This document shows positions 42,301 to 62,618 of a stretch of 64,000 nt of DNA, one piece after another (the stretch's first letter is position 1; every line of letters begins with the position of its first letter). The stretch lies in assembly GCF_023343835.1 (NCBI RefSeq), contig NC_064433.1, positions 53,844,871 to 53,908,870 of the forward strand, in the 5' to 3' direction. Both the position numbers and the translations under genes were made by a program. The notes beneath the pieces were generated by a model. The model worked only from the letters and a program-made list of their open reading frames with translations, was not told the origin of the DNA and ran no database searches. The stretch is from Lagopus muta. Taxonomy: Eukaryota; Chordata; Aves; Galliformes; Phasianidae.

Positions 42301-45173
42301 CTTAGCAGCAGGCTTCTTAGGTTGCTTTGGCTCAGTTGCTTTGGCTTTTCTCTTCCTTCCACCTTTTTTAACTTCTGAAAAATAGCAAATACATTTTTTG
42401 AACATTTCTAAGGCTGCAGCATGAACATTCAAACAGAATGAACTGCACTTATGACTAGAAAAAGATATCAAACAGAAACATGCCTACAAAATTCATGAAA
42501 TTAAACAATTATCAGATGGATTTTAGTATTCCTGGCTCAGCTTGGGTGTTTCTGTACCACTCACAGGCAACTATGCTGATTTAGGATACGAACCAACAAT
42601 AACCTCATGGCTAGGCTATGTTGTTTGCATCCTGCACGCAATGATCTTTTAGAGACAGTTTCACTTGTTTTGGAGAATATGCCAGAACATGCAAGTTTAG
42701 GTTCCGAGGAATGCTGAATTCTAGTCTACTATCTACCCCTCAGCCTCTGAATAGGTGAATGCATCGTTATAAATCATATAAAGTACTGAGGAAACTGACT
42801 TGCATACCAAAAGCAACAGGTCTCAGGGTAAGGTTTGAACTTATCACAACCACACAGGAACTGAACACTGCATCAACTGCTCACAGTTTCTTATGGAGGA
42901 GAACTTGAGGGTCCAGGGTTTACTTCTCAGCTGTTTCATTCTTTGGTAATAAATATTATTAAACAAATGCAATTAATCAATACTTTCTCAAAGACTAGCA
43001 AGAAAATGAAACCCAGCAGCTCCAAAGAAAGTGTTTACTGAGACAAATACATATCCATATGTTTATTCCAACCAATTTCTAAGATTTTAGCTCTCTTAGC
43101 CCAATCAAACTACCTTTAGGAGGTTCCTGAGCAAGGTTTGGCTCCGGAATGCCCTCTAGAGTTGGCTGCTCAGTCATGGCTTCCATGGTAGGCGGCGCAG
43201 TCATCATCTGGTGGAACGGAAATGTGTAAAAAGCTTGAGCTTGCTGGAGATAAGCGTAATATCTTAAAAAGAGAGAAAACAAGAAGCATAAATCATCAAC
43301 TATTTAGTAATGTAGTGATGTACCAAAGAGGCTGTAAACATCTATCTTTATCAAGACTGCCAAGCAGCCACTCACATTCTCCAGCTACTCTATTAACCAG
43401 GCAGTAAATTATTCAACTCCGTTAAGAAGTCCAACTGCATGGCAGCCACGAGGTGCTGCTACACCCAACACCAACAGCCCAGCTCTCCCACAACTGCTAT
43501 AAAGTAGAAGAACCACAGCAATTTTAAGGACAGCACACAGCTTCCCTTAACAGTGGGGAAAACTGTCTGCAGCCCACATTAGCCACATCAACCGTCTATC
43601 CACCAACAGCTCACAACACAACTGAGTTGAAACATTCTCTTAATGCTACTTTGTGGGCACTTTGTTCATACATTCTACTGCTATGCAAATACATTGAAAA
43701 GATTTCACAAACAGTAAATTTTCAATATTTTTATCACAACTCTTCATAAATATATCAGTTTTTAGGTATATAGAAATGAGGCCACCCTTGAAAAGGAACT
43801 GTTCTTTATCATGCAAGGGATGTTTAAGAACCACTCTGTCAATCAGATTTATGCCAGAAGAGCCCATGGACATGAGGACAGGATGCTAATTTTGAAGCAA
43901 ACAACTGTTCTGAATCAGGGAGAACAAATCTGTATTCATAGAATCATAAAGACTGGAAAAGACCACCAGGATCACCCAGCCCAACCACCATCCCATGCCC
44001 ACTGACCACGTCCCTCAGTGCCACATCCACACAGTTCTGTAACACCTCCAGGGACGGTGACTCCAACGCCTCCCTGAGCAGCCTGTGCCACTGCAGCACT
44101 ACTCCTTCCAAGAAGAAATTACAGAATCACAGAATTGTAGGGGTTGGAAGGGACCTCCAGAGATCATCGAGTCCAACCCCAAATTGCTCCTAACATCCAA
44201 CCTGAGATTCTCAACCCACCAAATTTCTTGGCTTAGCTGCTGGAACTGTTCCATTTCATATAAAACATTCACACAGTTCCTGAAACAAACAAAACTGATG
44301 TTTGGATTTACATTAGGGAGCACAGCTGAGACATGAAGAATATGGGTGATTGTGTAATAAGTATGGAACAGAATCAGTTACAGAAACATGAGGGGATCTA
44401 ATTGGAGAAAGGTCTCTAAGAAGATGCCTTCTTTCAAGACATGTTCTTATCATACATACTTATAAAATCCCCTTCCTTTAAAGGCTGTAAAATTCCCTAC
44501 AAACCAGAGGATGGCTTGCAGGGTATCCCAGCCAAGTTCCCCAAATTCTAACCAGTAAGATGAAGGAGGGCCTCCCCCTTCACCTCTGACACTCATAGGA
44601 GTTTGTAGATCACTTTTTTTCGGCATGACTTCAGATCCCTAACGCCTTGCTAACGCTGAATGGAGCATTACGTAAATATTTCCAATTCAAAGTGGTGACT
44701 TAACTCGCTGCTTCACGTCAAGATACAAATGAAAAAAAAAAAACAAAAAAAAACAAAGGCGAAAAACCACGTCCTCCACAACAAAACCAGACGTTAAATC
44801 ACACACAATTCCCACCTTCTACACACGGATTCCCGCACCAACACGAATCGTTCTACACGCACAAAGATTCCCGACACGCACTTCAATGCGCCGACCCCTC
44901 TCAGCGGTCCCCCAGGCCCTCCGCGGCCCTCTCACAACCCCGCGGCCTCCAGCGACACCGCCCCGCCCGGAAGCGCGCCCACGTCAGCGCCGTCCATGCG
45001 AGCCCCCCGCTCGGCGCTCCTTCAGGACGAGGGAATGGGGGACCGCAACGGGGCAGCCCCAGTTCCGGCCCCGGTCCCCCAGCAGAGGGAAAAGAACGAT
45101 AACGGCGCAGCCCCGCGGCGAAGCTCCAGCACGGCGCTTCCCCCCGCTACCTGCCCAGCTCCTCGGCCTCCAT
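36309..45173 (-). CDS. TDG: TDG, G/T mismatch-specific thymine DNA glycosylase
   Basis: Complete, ten coding exons: 45151-45173, 43114-43262, 42145-42374, 41569-41638, 39893-40028, 39720-39802, 39549-39643, 37918-38089, 37670-37798 and 36309-36448, giving 408 residues (human 410). Nuclear base-excision enzyme removing T or U from G mismatches and 5-formyl/5-carboxylcytosine in DNA demethylation. The N-terminus [13 protein letters not shown] is conserved; a Lys-rich arm covers about 58-107. The catalytic motif is GINPG with Asn about 138, followed by [14 protein letters not shown]; the DNA-intercalating loop is MPSSSAR (267-273). A SUMO-type site VKEEKYD follows. The tail ends QEREESTA. The start chosen is MEAEELG at 45173, as in mammals; an in-frame ATG 30 nt upstream (45203, MAAGGASRSA) is a possible alternative. 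The intron after 39893 has a GC donor. Confidence 0.96.
36938..37118 (+). repeat. CR1 3' end in TDG terminal intron
   Basis: Sense CR1 (GCATTCAAGGCCAGGCTGGA, GGTCCTTTTCAACCCAGGCC) ending in the terminal repeats CTATGATTCTATAG. Confidence 0.85.
38850..39010 (+). repeat. possible old CR1 fragment in TDG intron
   Basis: Degenerate sense text resembling CR1 near its 3' end (GAATGAGCTGCCTTGGCAGG, then 'ttggatactttccagcacc'). Only a weak match by eye. Confidence 0.3.
40204..40632 (-). repeat. CR1 LINE in TDG intron
   Basis: 3' terminal repeats (ATCATAGAATCATATCACAG) at the left and a well-preserved antisense body, 5' truncated at about 430 bp. Very like the copy at 20318-20790. Confidence 0.85.
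43936..44215 (-). repeat. CR1 in TDG intron 1, interrupted by a second CR1 end
   Basis: Antisense CR1 starts with TCATAGAATCATAAAG. Its body is interrupted at about 44122 by another short antisense CR1 end (CAGAATCACAGAATTGTAGG to about 44181) and then resumes (TTGCTCCTAACATCCAACC). Confidence 0.75.
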
Positions 45174-45411
45174 GGCCGAGCGCGATGCCCCGCCGGCGGC
45201 CATCGGGCTATTGTCAAAGCTCCCCCCCACCTCCGATCCCCACCGACCTGCCGGGCAGCCGCGCGGCACGTGACCAGCACCGGCCAATGGCAGCGTGCGG
45301 TTGGGTAGTCGGGGGAGGGGTCGGCTGAGCAGCAACCGGAAGTTGCGCGTGGGCTGCCCGGAAGAGTGACGCATTTCCGGCGCGCCACTTGATGGGAAAC
45401 GGTAGGCCGCC
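45174..45411. promoter_or_regulatory. bidirectional TDG / UQCC6 promoter
   Basis: The 238 bp between the two start codons is CpG-rich and TATA-less. It holds an E-box CACGTGAC (45267-45274), a CCAAT box (45284-45288) and three ETS-type cores: ACCGGAAGT (45335-45343), CCCGGAAG (45357-45364) and TTCCGG (45375-45380, reverse). This head-to-head arrangement of TDG and C12orf73 is also found in mammals. Confidence 0.8.
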
Positions 45412-46045
45412 ATGCCCGCGGGTGTGCCCTGGTCCACTTACCTGAAGACGCTGGCTGCCAGCATGCTGGCCATGTTCGCAGGAGCCGAGGTGGTGCACCG
45501 GTACTACCGGCCTGACCTCGTAAGTGCTGCCGTAAACTAAATAATTTATAAAAGGTAACGGAACCTCTCTTTCTGTCACCAAGATGAAAAAAACCTTGAC
45601 AGAAATTTCAGCTGGTGCCTTGAAGGTACGCTGCGCGTCGTATCGAGTGGCCAAGGGCAGCTTTGTGCCTTTAAACAAACTGTGCCTCTTTCTCCTCCTC
45701 TAATTCAAAGCGTGCTTCGAAATTTGAAGTCAGATTTCAAAAAGGCAGTAGGTAGATGTTAAAGATGTTTTGTTTGTAAAAATTAGTATGGTCTGGGAGA
45801 TGCAATGACAGCTGGACTCGATGATCTCTGGAGGTCCCTTCCAACCCCTACAATTCTGTGATTCTGTGATAATGCTGTCTCTTGCAGTGTTGTTGTGATG
45901 GCAGTTTTTCTTCTTCCACAACAGTGACATCTTTCTCTGTTTTTAACAGAGTATACCTGAAATACCTCCTAAGCCTGGAGAGCTGAGAACAGAGCTGCTG
46001 GGTCTGAAAGCAAGGTCAAAACAAGCTGAAACATCGCAGCATTGA
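45412..46045 (+). CDS. UQCC6: UQCC6 / BRAWNIN (C12orf73), complex III assembly micropeptide
   Basis: Two coding exons, 45412-45519 and 45950-46045, giving 67 residues: MPAGVPWSTYLKTLAASM, then a membrane segment (about 10-24), then GAEVVHRYYRPDL and SIPEIPPKPGELRTELLGLK. Mammalian BRAWNIN is an about 71-residue inner-mitochondrial-membrane protein needed to assemble respiratory complex III; the conserved EVVHRYYRPDL and IPEIPP words are intact and the C-terminal tail is shorter. The start ATG follows GCCGCC (strong Kozak). The only clear poly(A) signal is at 46824, so the 3' UTR would include a mariner element. Confidence 0.93.
45800..45870 (+). repeat. CR1 3' end in the UQCC6 intron
   Basis: Sense CR1 end (TGGACTCGATGATCTCTGGA, GGTCCCTTCCAACCCC) with terminal ATTCTGTGATTCTGTGAT, only about 70 bp, 80 bp before the second exon. 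Confidence 0.8.
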
Positions 46046-46078
46046 CTGCAGTTTGCTTTTTGTGTTTTGAGAACTACT

Positions 46079-46627
46079 TAGGTTGCTCCTAAAGTAATGC
46101 TTATTTATTTCCATGGAAACAATAACCGATATAAAAAGCACTATAAGAGTATGTGAGCAAATTCCAAGCTACAAAAATGTCTCTCCACGTAGTTGCCACC
46201 ATTAGTCAATTTGTGTGCATGAACGGATGGAGGCACTCTTCATTTCATGGTGTAACAGTTGCGCGTGGCCATTGGGAATGCAGCTTGTCGTTCATGTTGC
46301 CATTGCTACTGCTGAAACACAGCACCCACTGCCTCACTGTGCTGACATCCACTGGTTGGTCTCCATAACAAGCGTTAATGAATGTCACTGAGTGCATTTT
46401 TTTTTCCACCTGGAGGAATTCAGTGATGCACCTTTGCTTCATTCATAATTCCACATCAGATGCCATTACCAGATTGTCCCTCTGCTGTCCTCTGTTACAC
46501 GGCAACGAAATGTAACAAGAACACTGACGAGAAGGTTCAACCTCTACTGCTATACCACCAACATCCCCCTCTGACATCATGGACCAACATAATAGCACAG
46601 GAGGCATTACTTTTGGAGCAGCTCGTA
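46079..46627 (-). mobile_element. mariner-type element in the UQCC6 3' UTR
   Basis: Terminal repeats GGTTGCTCCTAAAGTAATGC at the left and, in reverse, GGCATTACTTTTGGAGCAGC at the right, flanked by TA (46079-46080 and 46626-46627). The minus strand keeps transposase N-terminal words (QRCITEFLQVEKK, ACYGDQPVDVSTVRQWVLCF). About 550 bp, internally deleted. Confidence 0.8.
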
Positions 46628-46823
46628 TAGGACAGCTAGAACATTTGGTCAGTTCTCTCAACTGCAGAAGTCCATACGTGAAATAATGAAGCTTTTCTTC
46701 TTTCTTGAAAGCAGAACTATATGAAGTATATGCTAAAAACAAACAAATACTGTAAAAAGTGTAATATGTTGTATACCAAAGTATGTATGATTAATTTTGA
46801 TTTGCAGTGTAAATATTCTTCGG

Positions 46824-46829
46824 AATAAA
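46824..46829 (+). terminator. probable UQCC6 poly(A) signal
   Basis: First AATAAA on the plus strand after the stop codon in non-repeat sequence, 0.78 kb downstream. Confidence 0.5.
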
Positions 46830-49800
46830 AAAATGTGAACTTGTGCTTGGCCAATTCTACAGGAGTTTGAAGCTTTTAAGCTGATGTCTTGATTTCAGCT
46901 GGGATAATCTTCCTGCTAGCTACTATGGTGCTGTGTTTTGGACTTAAGATGAGAATAATGCTGGTAACAGTTGCTGAGTAGTGTTTATTGCACCAGGTCC
47001 AGGACATTTTGGCTTTTCCTGCTGCACTGCCAGCAAGAGGCTGGGAGTGCATGAGAGGACATGGCCAGAACAGCTGCCCCAACTGGCCAAAGTGTTAGTG
47101 TTCAGTTTCTCAGGAAGGTGTTACACATGCTCGGTCTTGCTCTGATGGAAGTGGCTGAATAGTTCACTGCAAATGAAGCCCTTATTTTGCTTTCATACAC
47201 AACTTTAGCTAGTAAATGCTTTTACATCAATCTATGAGTTTCTTTGCTTCTACCTTTCTGATTCCCTTCCCCCATCTCACCGAGGGGTTGTGAGTGAGCA
47301 GCTGCACTGTGCTGAGCATTAAACCACAACAGCTGATTAGCAAGGAGAACAGGTTAAGCCTATGGAAAAGTCAAGTTCTATGGCCAAGCATAAAGTCCTA
47401 TTTGTTCTTCTGTAGTAGAACTCCACTGAACTGTTGGCATTTCCCACCTCTGTAGACTACAGCTCAGTTCTGTTCAGCATAATCTAGAATGTAATACAGA
47501 AAAATGTTAGCATGATTTTCTAAAGATGAGTTTCTTTACTAAGAGCACACAGGCCTCCTAATATTGGTTAACTGCCACAGCAGCAGCTGCATTGGCTCTG
47601 TATTACTGACAGAAGGTCTGTTTTGAGCTAAGAGGTTGTTTCAGTTAAAATTGAGTACACATTTACAGATTACACTAAAATTATGTGTATGTACTCCATT
47701 ATGTATTATGGCTACTTTTGATAGCCATGAATATTCAGAACTCTGAAACAGCAAGTACAGGCTTACTGTTCAGTCCTCACAGTCTCTCCACAAAGTTCTT
47801 ATACCCAGAACTCAAAAAAAAAAAAAAAGTACAAACTGAACATGTTACAAAGAGGGTGCACCCACCCCCTTTTGAATGGCTCACAGTAGGAGGGGGAGGT
47901 TGGGGCTTGCTTTCCCATGGGAAAGGTACCTAACCAAGGCACAGGGTCATTCGCAGTTCTCACTGAGGTTGGACTTGAGAAAAAAAAAAATAAATCACAG
48001 GCTGACTGCTGACCCATGTGGCTAGGAGGCAAAAAGTTCGTTAATAGCTTTTGACACAGTACCTAGTTCTTCATAGCACAAGATCTACGGTTGTTGCAAG
48101 CGTTTTAATGTCTATTCCAGCTGTGAAGCATATGGTATTTCACATATGCTTGTGTAAGGTGGGATCTCTTTTCCTAATGAAAGCAGCTCGATGTATAGTT
48201 CTTCCCTGTCACACAGCTGTTTGCAGCTAATGATCCAGAAAAGCAGCTGAAGAAGGATATTTATTCTCTCTTCCCCCATGGAGTTCATCCTGCAGCCCAT
48301 GCTACACATCACTAAAGCAGTTATCTTCATCAATGAAAACAGCATAGAAGGTACTAATTCTATCTCACACACTGAGTTCAAGTAAAATCAGTCTAGAGGA
48401 AAACATTTTACTAAGCTCAGTTGCAGTGGTACTTCTTTCACTGCACCTAAACAAAGGCAAAGAAGAGACTGACACTGCTCACCTCAGCACATTTGACAAC
48501 AAAGGAACAGTTTATTGAAGAAAATGAGGCAGTTCAACAGTATTTTGTTCCTATCCTACCTAACAGCATTTTCAGTTATCCCTTTAAAGAATCAGGATTT
48601 ACTAAGCCTTACCCTGAGTTACACTGTCAGACTATTACCTCCATCATTATGCCAGTGCCTTACAGCACAAGATGCATTCTACTTCAGATCACAGGGCTGC
48701 AGAAAATTTAATCACATCCATTCAGCTCTTTTTCCAAATGGCTCCTGCTGCTAGTGGAAATGGAACAGCATGGTGTACACTCTAGCTCTGGGGGAAATCA
48801 CTGTCTTGCATACCTATCTAGTAGCAGCAAAGCTGTCTCTATACCAAGTTCCAACAGCAGCAGTGGCACAGTACAACTACTGCAGGTAAAGAAATGGCCT
48901 CAGTATGACTGCAAAGCTTTTTCCAGCAGTGATGCCATTCTACAGAGTTGACAGAAATAACTAAAACACCCCCAAACCTTAACAACTGTGTGCTTGTGCC
49001 TATTAACAGCAAACACCTGTCACTCAAGGGCAAAGAAAGCATCTGGACCACAGCCATGTTGCACATGATATCCTCAGATGAGGAAGAAGCACAAAGCATG
49101 ACTAGGAAGTGCTCTCTTTATTATTTCTAAAATGCAATCAGATAGGGCACTCTAGAACCCATCAATGCAATGAGAACTTCAGCCATGAAACAAGGAATTT
49201 TAACAAATTAAAGTAGCCAGACAATCCTACACTTGTAGTAACATCTGTTAGATTTCTGAGCTCAGTAACAGACATACAGTAGGCCTGAGCCAGTTGCTGC
49301 TCAGGCTGGTTAAACACAGAAGAACATTTCTTACACATTAATGGATGTTTGATTCATTTTTCAAGCTGTAACATTCCAGATTCACAAAGATATTTTTTAG
49401 GAAGCAGTAAATCAAAACCTCAAAAGCAGCTGATTGTTACGAAAGAGCACAAAATGAAGTTGCACCTGACATATTAAGAGGACCATGCCTTAAGTGCTGC
49501 TCAGAGGCAAACTACAGTTGATACTGTTACCTGCTGGAATGGCATTGGTTAAGCCATTCAGCTTCCTGTACCAATATTTAACCGTGTACTTAAGCCACTA
49601 ATGAGTAAGCAAGAAAATAACAAGCAAAAACACTCCTTTCACTCAATAAATTAAGCTCCTGTACTAGCATCAAACAGCATACTTTAATGAAGTCTATGCC
49701 TCTGAGTAAGTCCCAGCTCAGTAACACCACACTAGCATATGGTATCTGTACTTATTACATGGAAACAGCGTGCTTGGGCAACAGAGAAACCTAGCGAAAG

Positions 49801-50860
49801 CAAATGGGAAGATCAAAAGCAATCTCTTCAGCTTATTGTTTAGATGCCTCCCCTAATTACAAATTTTACTTTGATTTCAAGACTCAAAATTTACTCTTTC
49901 ACATGCCTAGTTAACAGCTCTACTTGAGAATCAGCTCTCTTGTAGAGCACTATTATGAAGTATTTTCACAGAGGAAGGCTAGTAAAGCCAATGTAAACAC
50001 TGTCCACCAACCCTGTGAAGGTGTTTCAAAAGCAGAGGCACTAGTGAGAGAATGTAGCGCTTTATCTAACCACATAAAGCTAACACAATGTATGTAACAA
50101 GGTGGTGCCCCCAGCTCAAACTCTACATTTCACAGTATTTCATTTGGTGTCAACAGATTTAGCTTGCATTAAATTAAGTACTTACAGTGGTTTGTCGCAA
50201 TAGTAGAACAAGAATTAAACAACTGCCAAGAACTTCAACATTAAAAAAAAAAGAGGATAAAGTAGGACTACTGTAGCTGTTAGGAAAGCTACTTGAGTTA
50301 AAGGCAGGGTTAGTACAGTGGAACACAGTATAATCTCCTGGACAGACAGCCACATCCAGTTGCTCTTCAGACCCTTGAAGGAAATCACTTTTGCTGTTCT
50401 CACCAGTGAAAGCTACCACTGCCTACTCTGTAAAGTGCAATCAAGTCACACAATCCATTACTAACTGTATTTTATATTTGTTTCAGAAAGCCTGCTACAA
50501 CCAGCTTACAAAGTTGCTTTTCCACAAAAGATAAGCTTCAGTTCCAACACTATTTTTAAACACCCCACCATGTGACAGTAGTTATGCAACTTCTTAAATA
50601 TTTACTCTACCCAGGTTTCCATACAGCTCCCAGATACCAAGCATACTTGGATGAACAGTACAACAGGCTGATTAATGCAAAACCCTGCCTTCAGCATACA
50701 CTTATGGAACACACAGCAATCAGGAGGGTGGCTGTGCCAGTGTGGAAAGGCATGAGGATGGCAAAAACTAACAGTTGTACAAAGGACCTGAACACTTAAG
50801 ACCATCCCTTTAATTCTTGTGATACTGTGGAGGATGAACTAAGGTAAAATTTAGAGGTAC
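46830..50860. other. spacer between UQCC6 and HSP90B1, no gene seen
   Basis: About 4 kb of unremarkable A/T-rich DNA with only short open frames on both strands. No CR1 ends, terminal repeats or splice-framed exons were recognised. A 16 bp palindrome (CTTTCCCATGGGAAAG) lies near 47910. Confidence 0.5.
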
Positions 50861-50876
50861 TGGTGTTTGGGAACAT

Positions 50877-50882
50877 TTTATT
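50877..50882 (-). terminator. HSP90B1 poly(A) signal
   Basis: AATAAA on the minus strand about 220 bp after the HSP90B1 stop; the 3' UTR therefore spans about 50860-51098. Confidence 0.75.
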
Positions 50883-51098
50883 TTGTACATGACAAGATTT
50901 TACACCAAGTCAGTTAAATAATACAAATTTACATTCGTGAGGAATGTTTTTTTTAGAAAAGTCAACTTAAAAAAAAAAAATCTCCTTTGCCCTTAAGCCC
51001 CATACCATCCCTCAACCTTTTACAGTGGAAAACCAACCAAAAATCTAATTTCACATCCTCTCTTGACCTCCCAGTGCAGGACAGTAGGTGAGTGCAGT

Positions 51099-60313
<9,215 letters not shown>

Positions 60314-60491
60314 GATGCCGCGGCCTGCAGTCGCCGAGAGGAGAACGGCCCAACGCGCCCTGCCCTGAGCCGCACAACCCCACCGCGACGCCTCCCGCAC
60401 CGCCGCCGAGCCCGCTAGAGCGGCCCCGGCCCTCCCCCTCCGCCTTATCAACGCGCCCCGACGGAGGGCGGGGGGGGTTCTTCGCGCGTGG

Positions 60492-60510
60492 CCAATGGGA
60501 GCGCACCACG
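60492..60510 (+). promoter_or_regulatory. ER stress response element (ERSE) 1
   Basis: Exact CCAAT-N9-CCACG (N9 is GGGAGCGCA), about 180 bp upstream of the HSP90B1 ATG. Bound by NF-Y plus ATF6 in the unfolded protein response. Confidence 0.85.
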
Positions 60511-60564
60511 CCAAACACGCAACCAATAGAGAACGCTTGAGGGTGGGGCTTGGAGCCTTCACCG

Positions 60565-60583
60565 CCAATCGTGGCTTTCCATG
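60565..60583 (+). promoter_or_regulatory. ERSE-like element with one mismatch
   Basis: CCAAT-N9-CCATG, one base from the consensus, between the two exact elements. Confidence 0.5.
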
Positions 60584-60603
60584 TGCGGTTTCCTGCGGAC
60601 GGA

Positions 60604-60622
60604 GCGTGGCCGGCGTCGATTG
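60604..60622 (-). promoter_or_regulatory. ER stress response element (ERSE) 2
   Basis: Exact element in the other orientation: CGTGG-N9-ATTGG on the plus strand. Further CCAAT boxes lie at 60523 and 60643, as expected for a strongly NF-Y-dependent GRP promoter. Confidence 0.85.
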
Positions 60623-60839
60623 GCCGGGAGGAGCCACGCTCGGCCAATCGTATCCGGGGGGGGTTTAACGGGTACGGCCGGACGTTGTTTTTTGTAGCGG
60701 CCGACTGGTCAGCGTCCGGTACCGTGGTCGGTAGACGCAACCACCGTGGCTGCGGTCGGCAGCGTTGAGGGCAAAATCCACATGGGCACGCCAGGCTCGA
60801 CCGCTTCCGGGAGCACTCGGGATGTTAACCAGGCACCCC

Positions 60840-60853
60840 GTTGCCATGGTAAC
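60840..60853. promoter_or_regulatory. RFX X-box palindrome
   Basis: GTTGCCATGGTAAC fits the palindromic X-box bound by RFX factors, in CpG-rich DNA about 530 bp upstream of the HSP90B1 ATG. It may belong to a divergent, possibly cilia-linked, plus-strand transcript. A donor-like CAG|GTAGTG lies at 60929/60930. Confidence 0.6.
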
Positions 60854-61138
60854 AGGTGTTTCCGCTCGCGTCGTGCCTCGGTGACAGCTGGGGCTGCCAT
60901 GAATTACGACAGCTAAGCGAGAGCAGCAGGTAGTGTGCTTGCGTGTGGTGCCGCGGTGCGTGCAGGGAGTTGTAGTCCTCACTCGGGCGCGCAGCGCACT
61001 CTGGCTGGGGCTGTGCACGACATGGGCGCCATTACAGGGCCCGCCTCAGGTGGGCTGCGCGCCATGTCCTGGCCTCGGCTCGTGCTGCCCTCTGGTGCCC
61101 TCACGCGGGCTATTGTGGAGACCATCACTGTCCGTGAG

Positions 61139-61325
61139 GGATCGCACAGTTGTTGGGGGTTGGAAAAGACCTTCGAGATTGCCAGGTGCGTCCAGCCACA
61201 TAATGTTGCCACGTCCTGAAGTGCCACGTCCATCTCCTAAATACACCCAGGGATGATGACACCACCGCTCCCCTGAGCGCGTGTTCCCATGCCTAACATC
61301 CTTTTCCATGAAGAAATATTTTAGA
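61139..61325 (-). repeat. CR1 fragment upstream of HSP90B1
   Basis: Antisense CR1 (GGGGTTGGAAAAGACCTTCG, 'ctgaagtgccacgtcc', ending near GAAGAAATATTTTAG). Confidence 0.7.
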
Positions 61326-61661
61326 TCAAATTTGGTGGACTCCAAATCTTTTGGGTTACCCTACCTTTATAACTATACAATGTATAACATTGGTTTTAAA
61401 GGAGACGTGGAACTGTCATATCTTTGCTTAGTGCTCTAAATTTAGAGGTCAGACTGGCACTGTTTGCTTTCTTCAAAGCTGGGTTGTATTGCCCAGGACA
61501 CAGGTGATACATAGGACTGAAGCAGCTGTGGGCTTCCATGTCTTTGTGGAGAGGTTGGCATTTGAAAATGATCAATTCCAGTGAACACTAAACTTATAAA
61601 AATTGTTTAGCTATTTTAAAGCTATGAACATGTTGTCCGGTACTGCTATCTATGTTTTATT

Positions 61662-61740
61662 CAGAGTCAGAGAACCATTAAGGTTGGAAAAGACCACTAA
61701 GATCAGTGAGTCCAACCTTAATCATCTAGTCCAATGCTTG
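61662..61740 (-). repeat. short CR1 end
   Basis: AGAGAACCATTAAGGTTGG and GAAAAGACCACTAAGATCA are typical of an antisense CR1 3' end. Confidence 0.65.
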
Positions 61741-61749
61741 AAACAAATC

Positions 61750-62530
61750 TCAGTAGAATTTTCACATAAAATACATTACATTTCTGCATAATTTTTGCTT
61801 TAAAAAAAAAAATCTCAAGAAGGATTTAAAAATCTCAGTTGCACTGCCATTTAAAAGAAGTCTGAATATCACTGTTCAGGGTTTAATGCTGCTACAAAGC
61901 TGTAACTTCTGAGAGCTAATAGTACTTCATCTTGAAAATTAGCTGCACTAAAGGTCCTGGAAAGCAATTACATATACTCTTGAAGATTATGTGTATAATG
62001 ATTGAAAGAGTATATTTAAGTGTTCTGTTTGCTCTTTTAACTAGAAAAGCAAGAGTGTGTGGTAATGAGAGAGAGTACAGGTAACGTGTTTTTCCATGCA
62101 AACAGCAGAGCAAACCTATCCAGTGCCCTGAGTACAACTTTATCAGTTCACCCGTCTGCCCTAGGGGGAGCCTGCTCATTGAAACATGCCACATGATTGT
62201 GCCTAAAAGTTGGAACTAGCAAGAAGCGTTGTTGCTAGAAATGGCTATAGAGAAAAACTGAGTGTTGTTCAGATGACCTGACTGGGTATTTGTTTTAACC
62301 AGCTAAATTAGCCAGCTAATCTTCCTGGACTCCATCTGTAACAGAGGGATAGTTCTTTCGCTGTACTAGCTGTGGCATATGTCACTCACTTCTGATCTGA
62401 TTAAACTCAAGCCCAGCAAAATACCCTGTGCTTAAATCAGCTTATCTCACGTCTACCATGCACCAGACTGGAGCATGGTAAATAGCAGGTGTTTATGGCT
62501 AGGAGAAAGCGATACCCTTCTGCATAACCT
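61750..62530. other. no feature recognised
   Basis: A/T-rich sequence with short open frames only; no splice-framed exon or clear repeat was seen. Confidence 0.4.
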
Positions 62531-62534
62531 TTCT

Positions 62535-62618
62535 ACAAAACCTGCTTTAGCAGGAGGTTGGACTAGATGATCTCCAGAGGTCCCTTCCAAACTGTACGAT
62601 TCTCTCATTCTATGATTT
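62535..62618 (+). repeat. short CR1 3' end
   Basis: Sense CR1 end (GGTTGGACTAGATGATCTCC, AGAGGTCCCTTCCAAAC) finishing in a CATTCTATGATTT terminal repeat. Confidence 0.8.
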
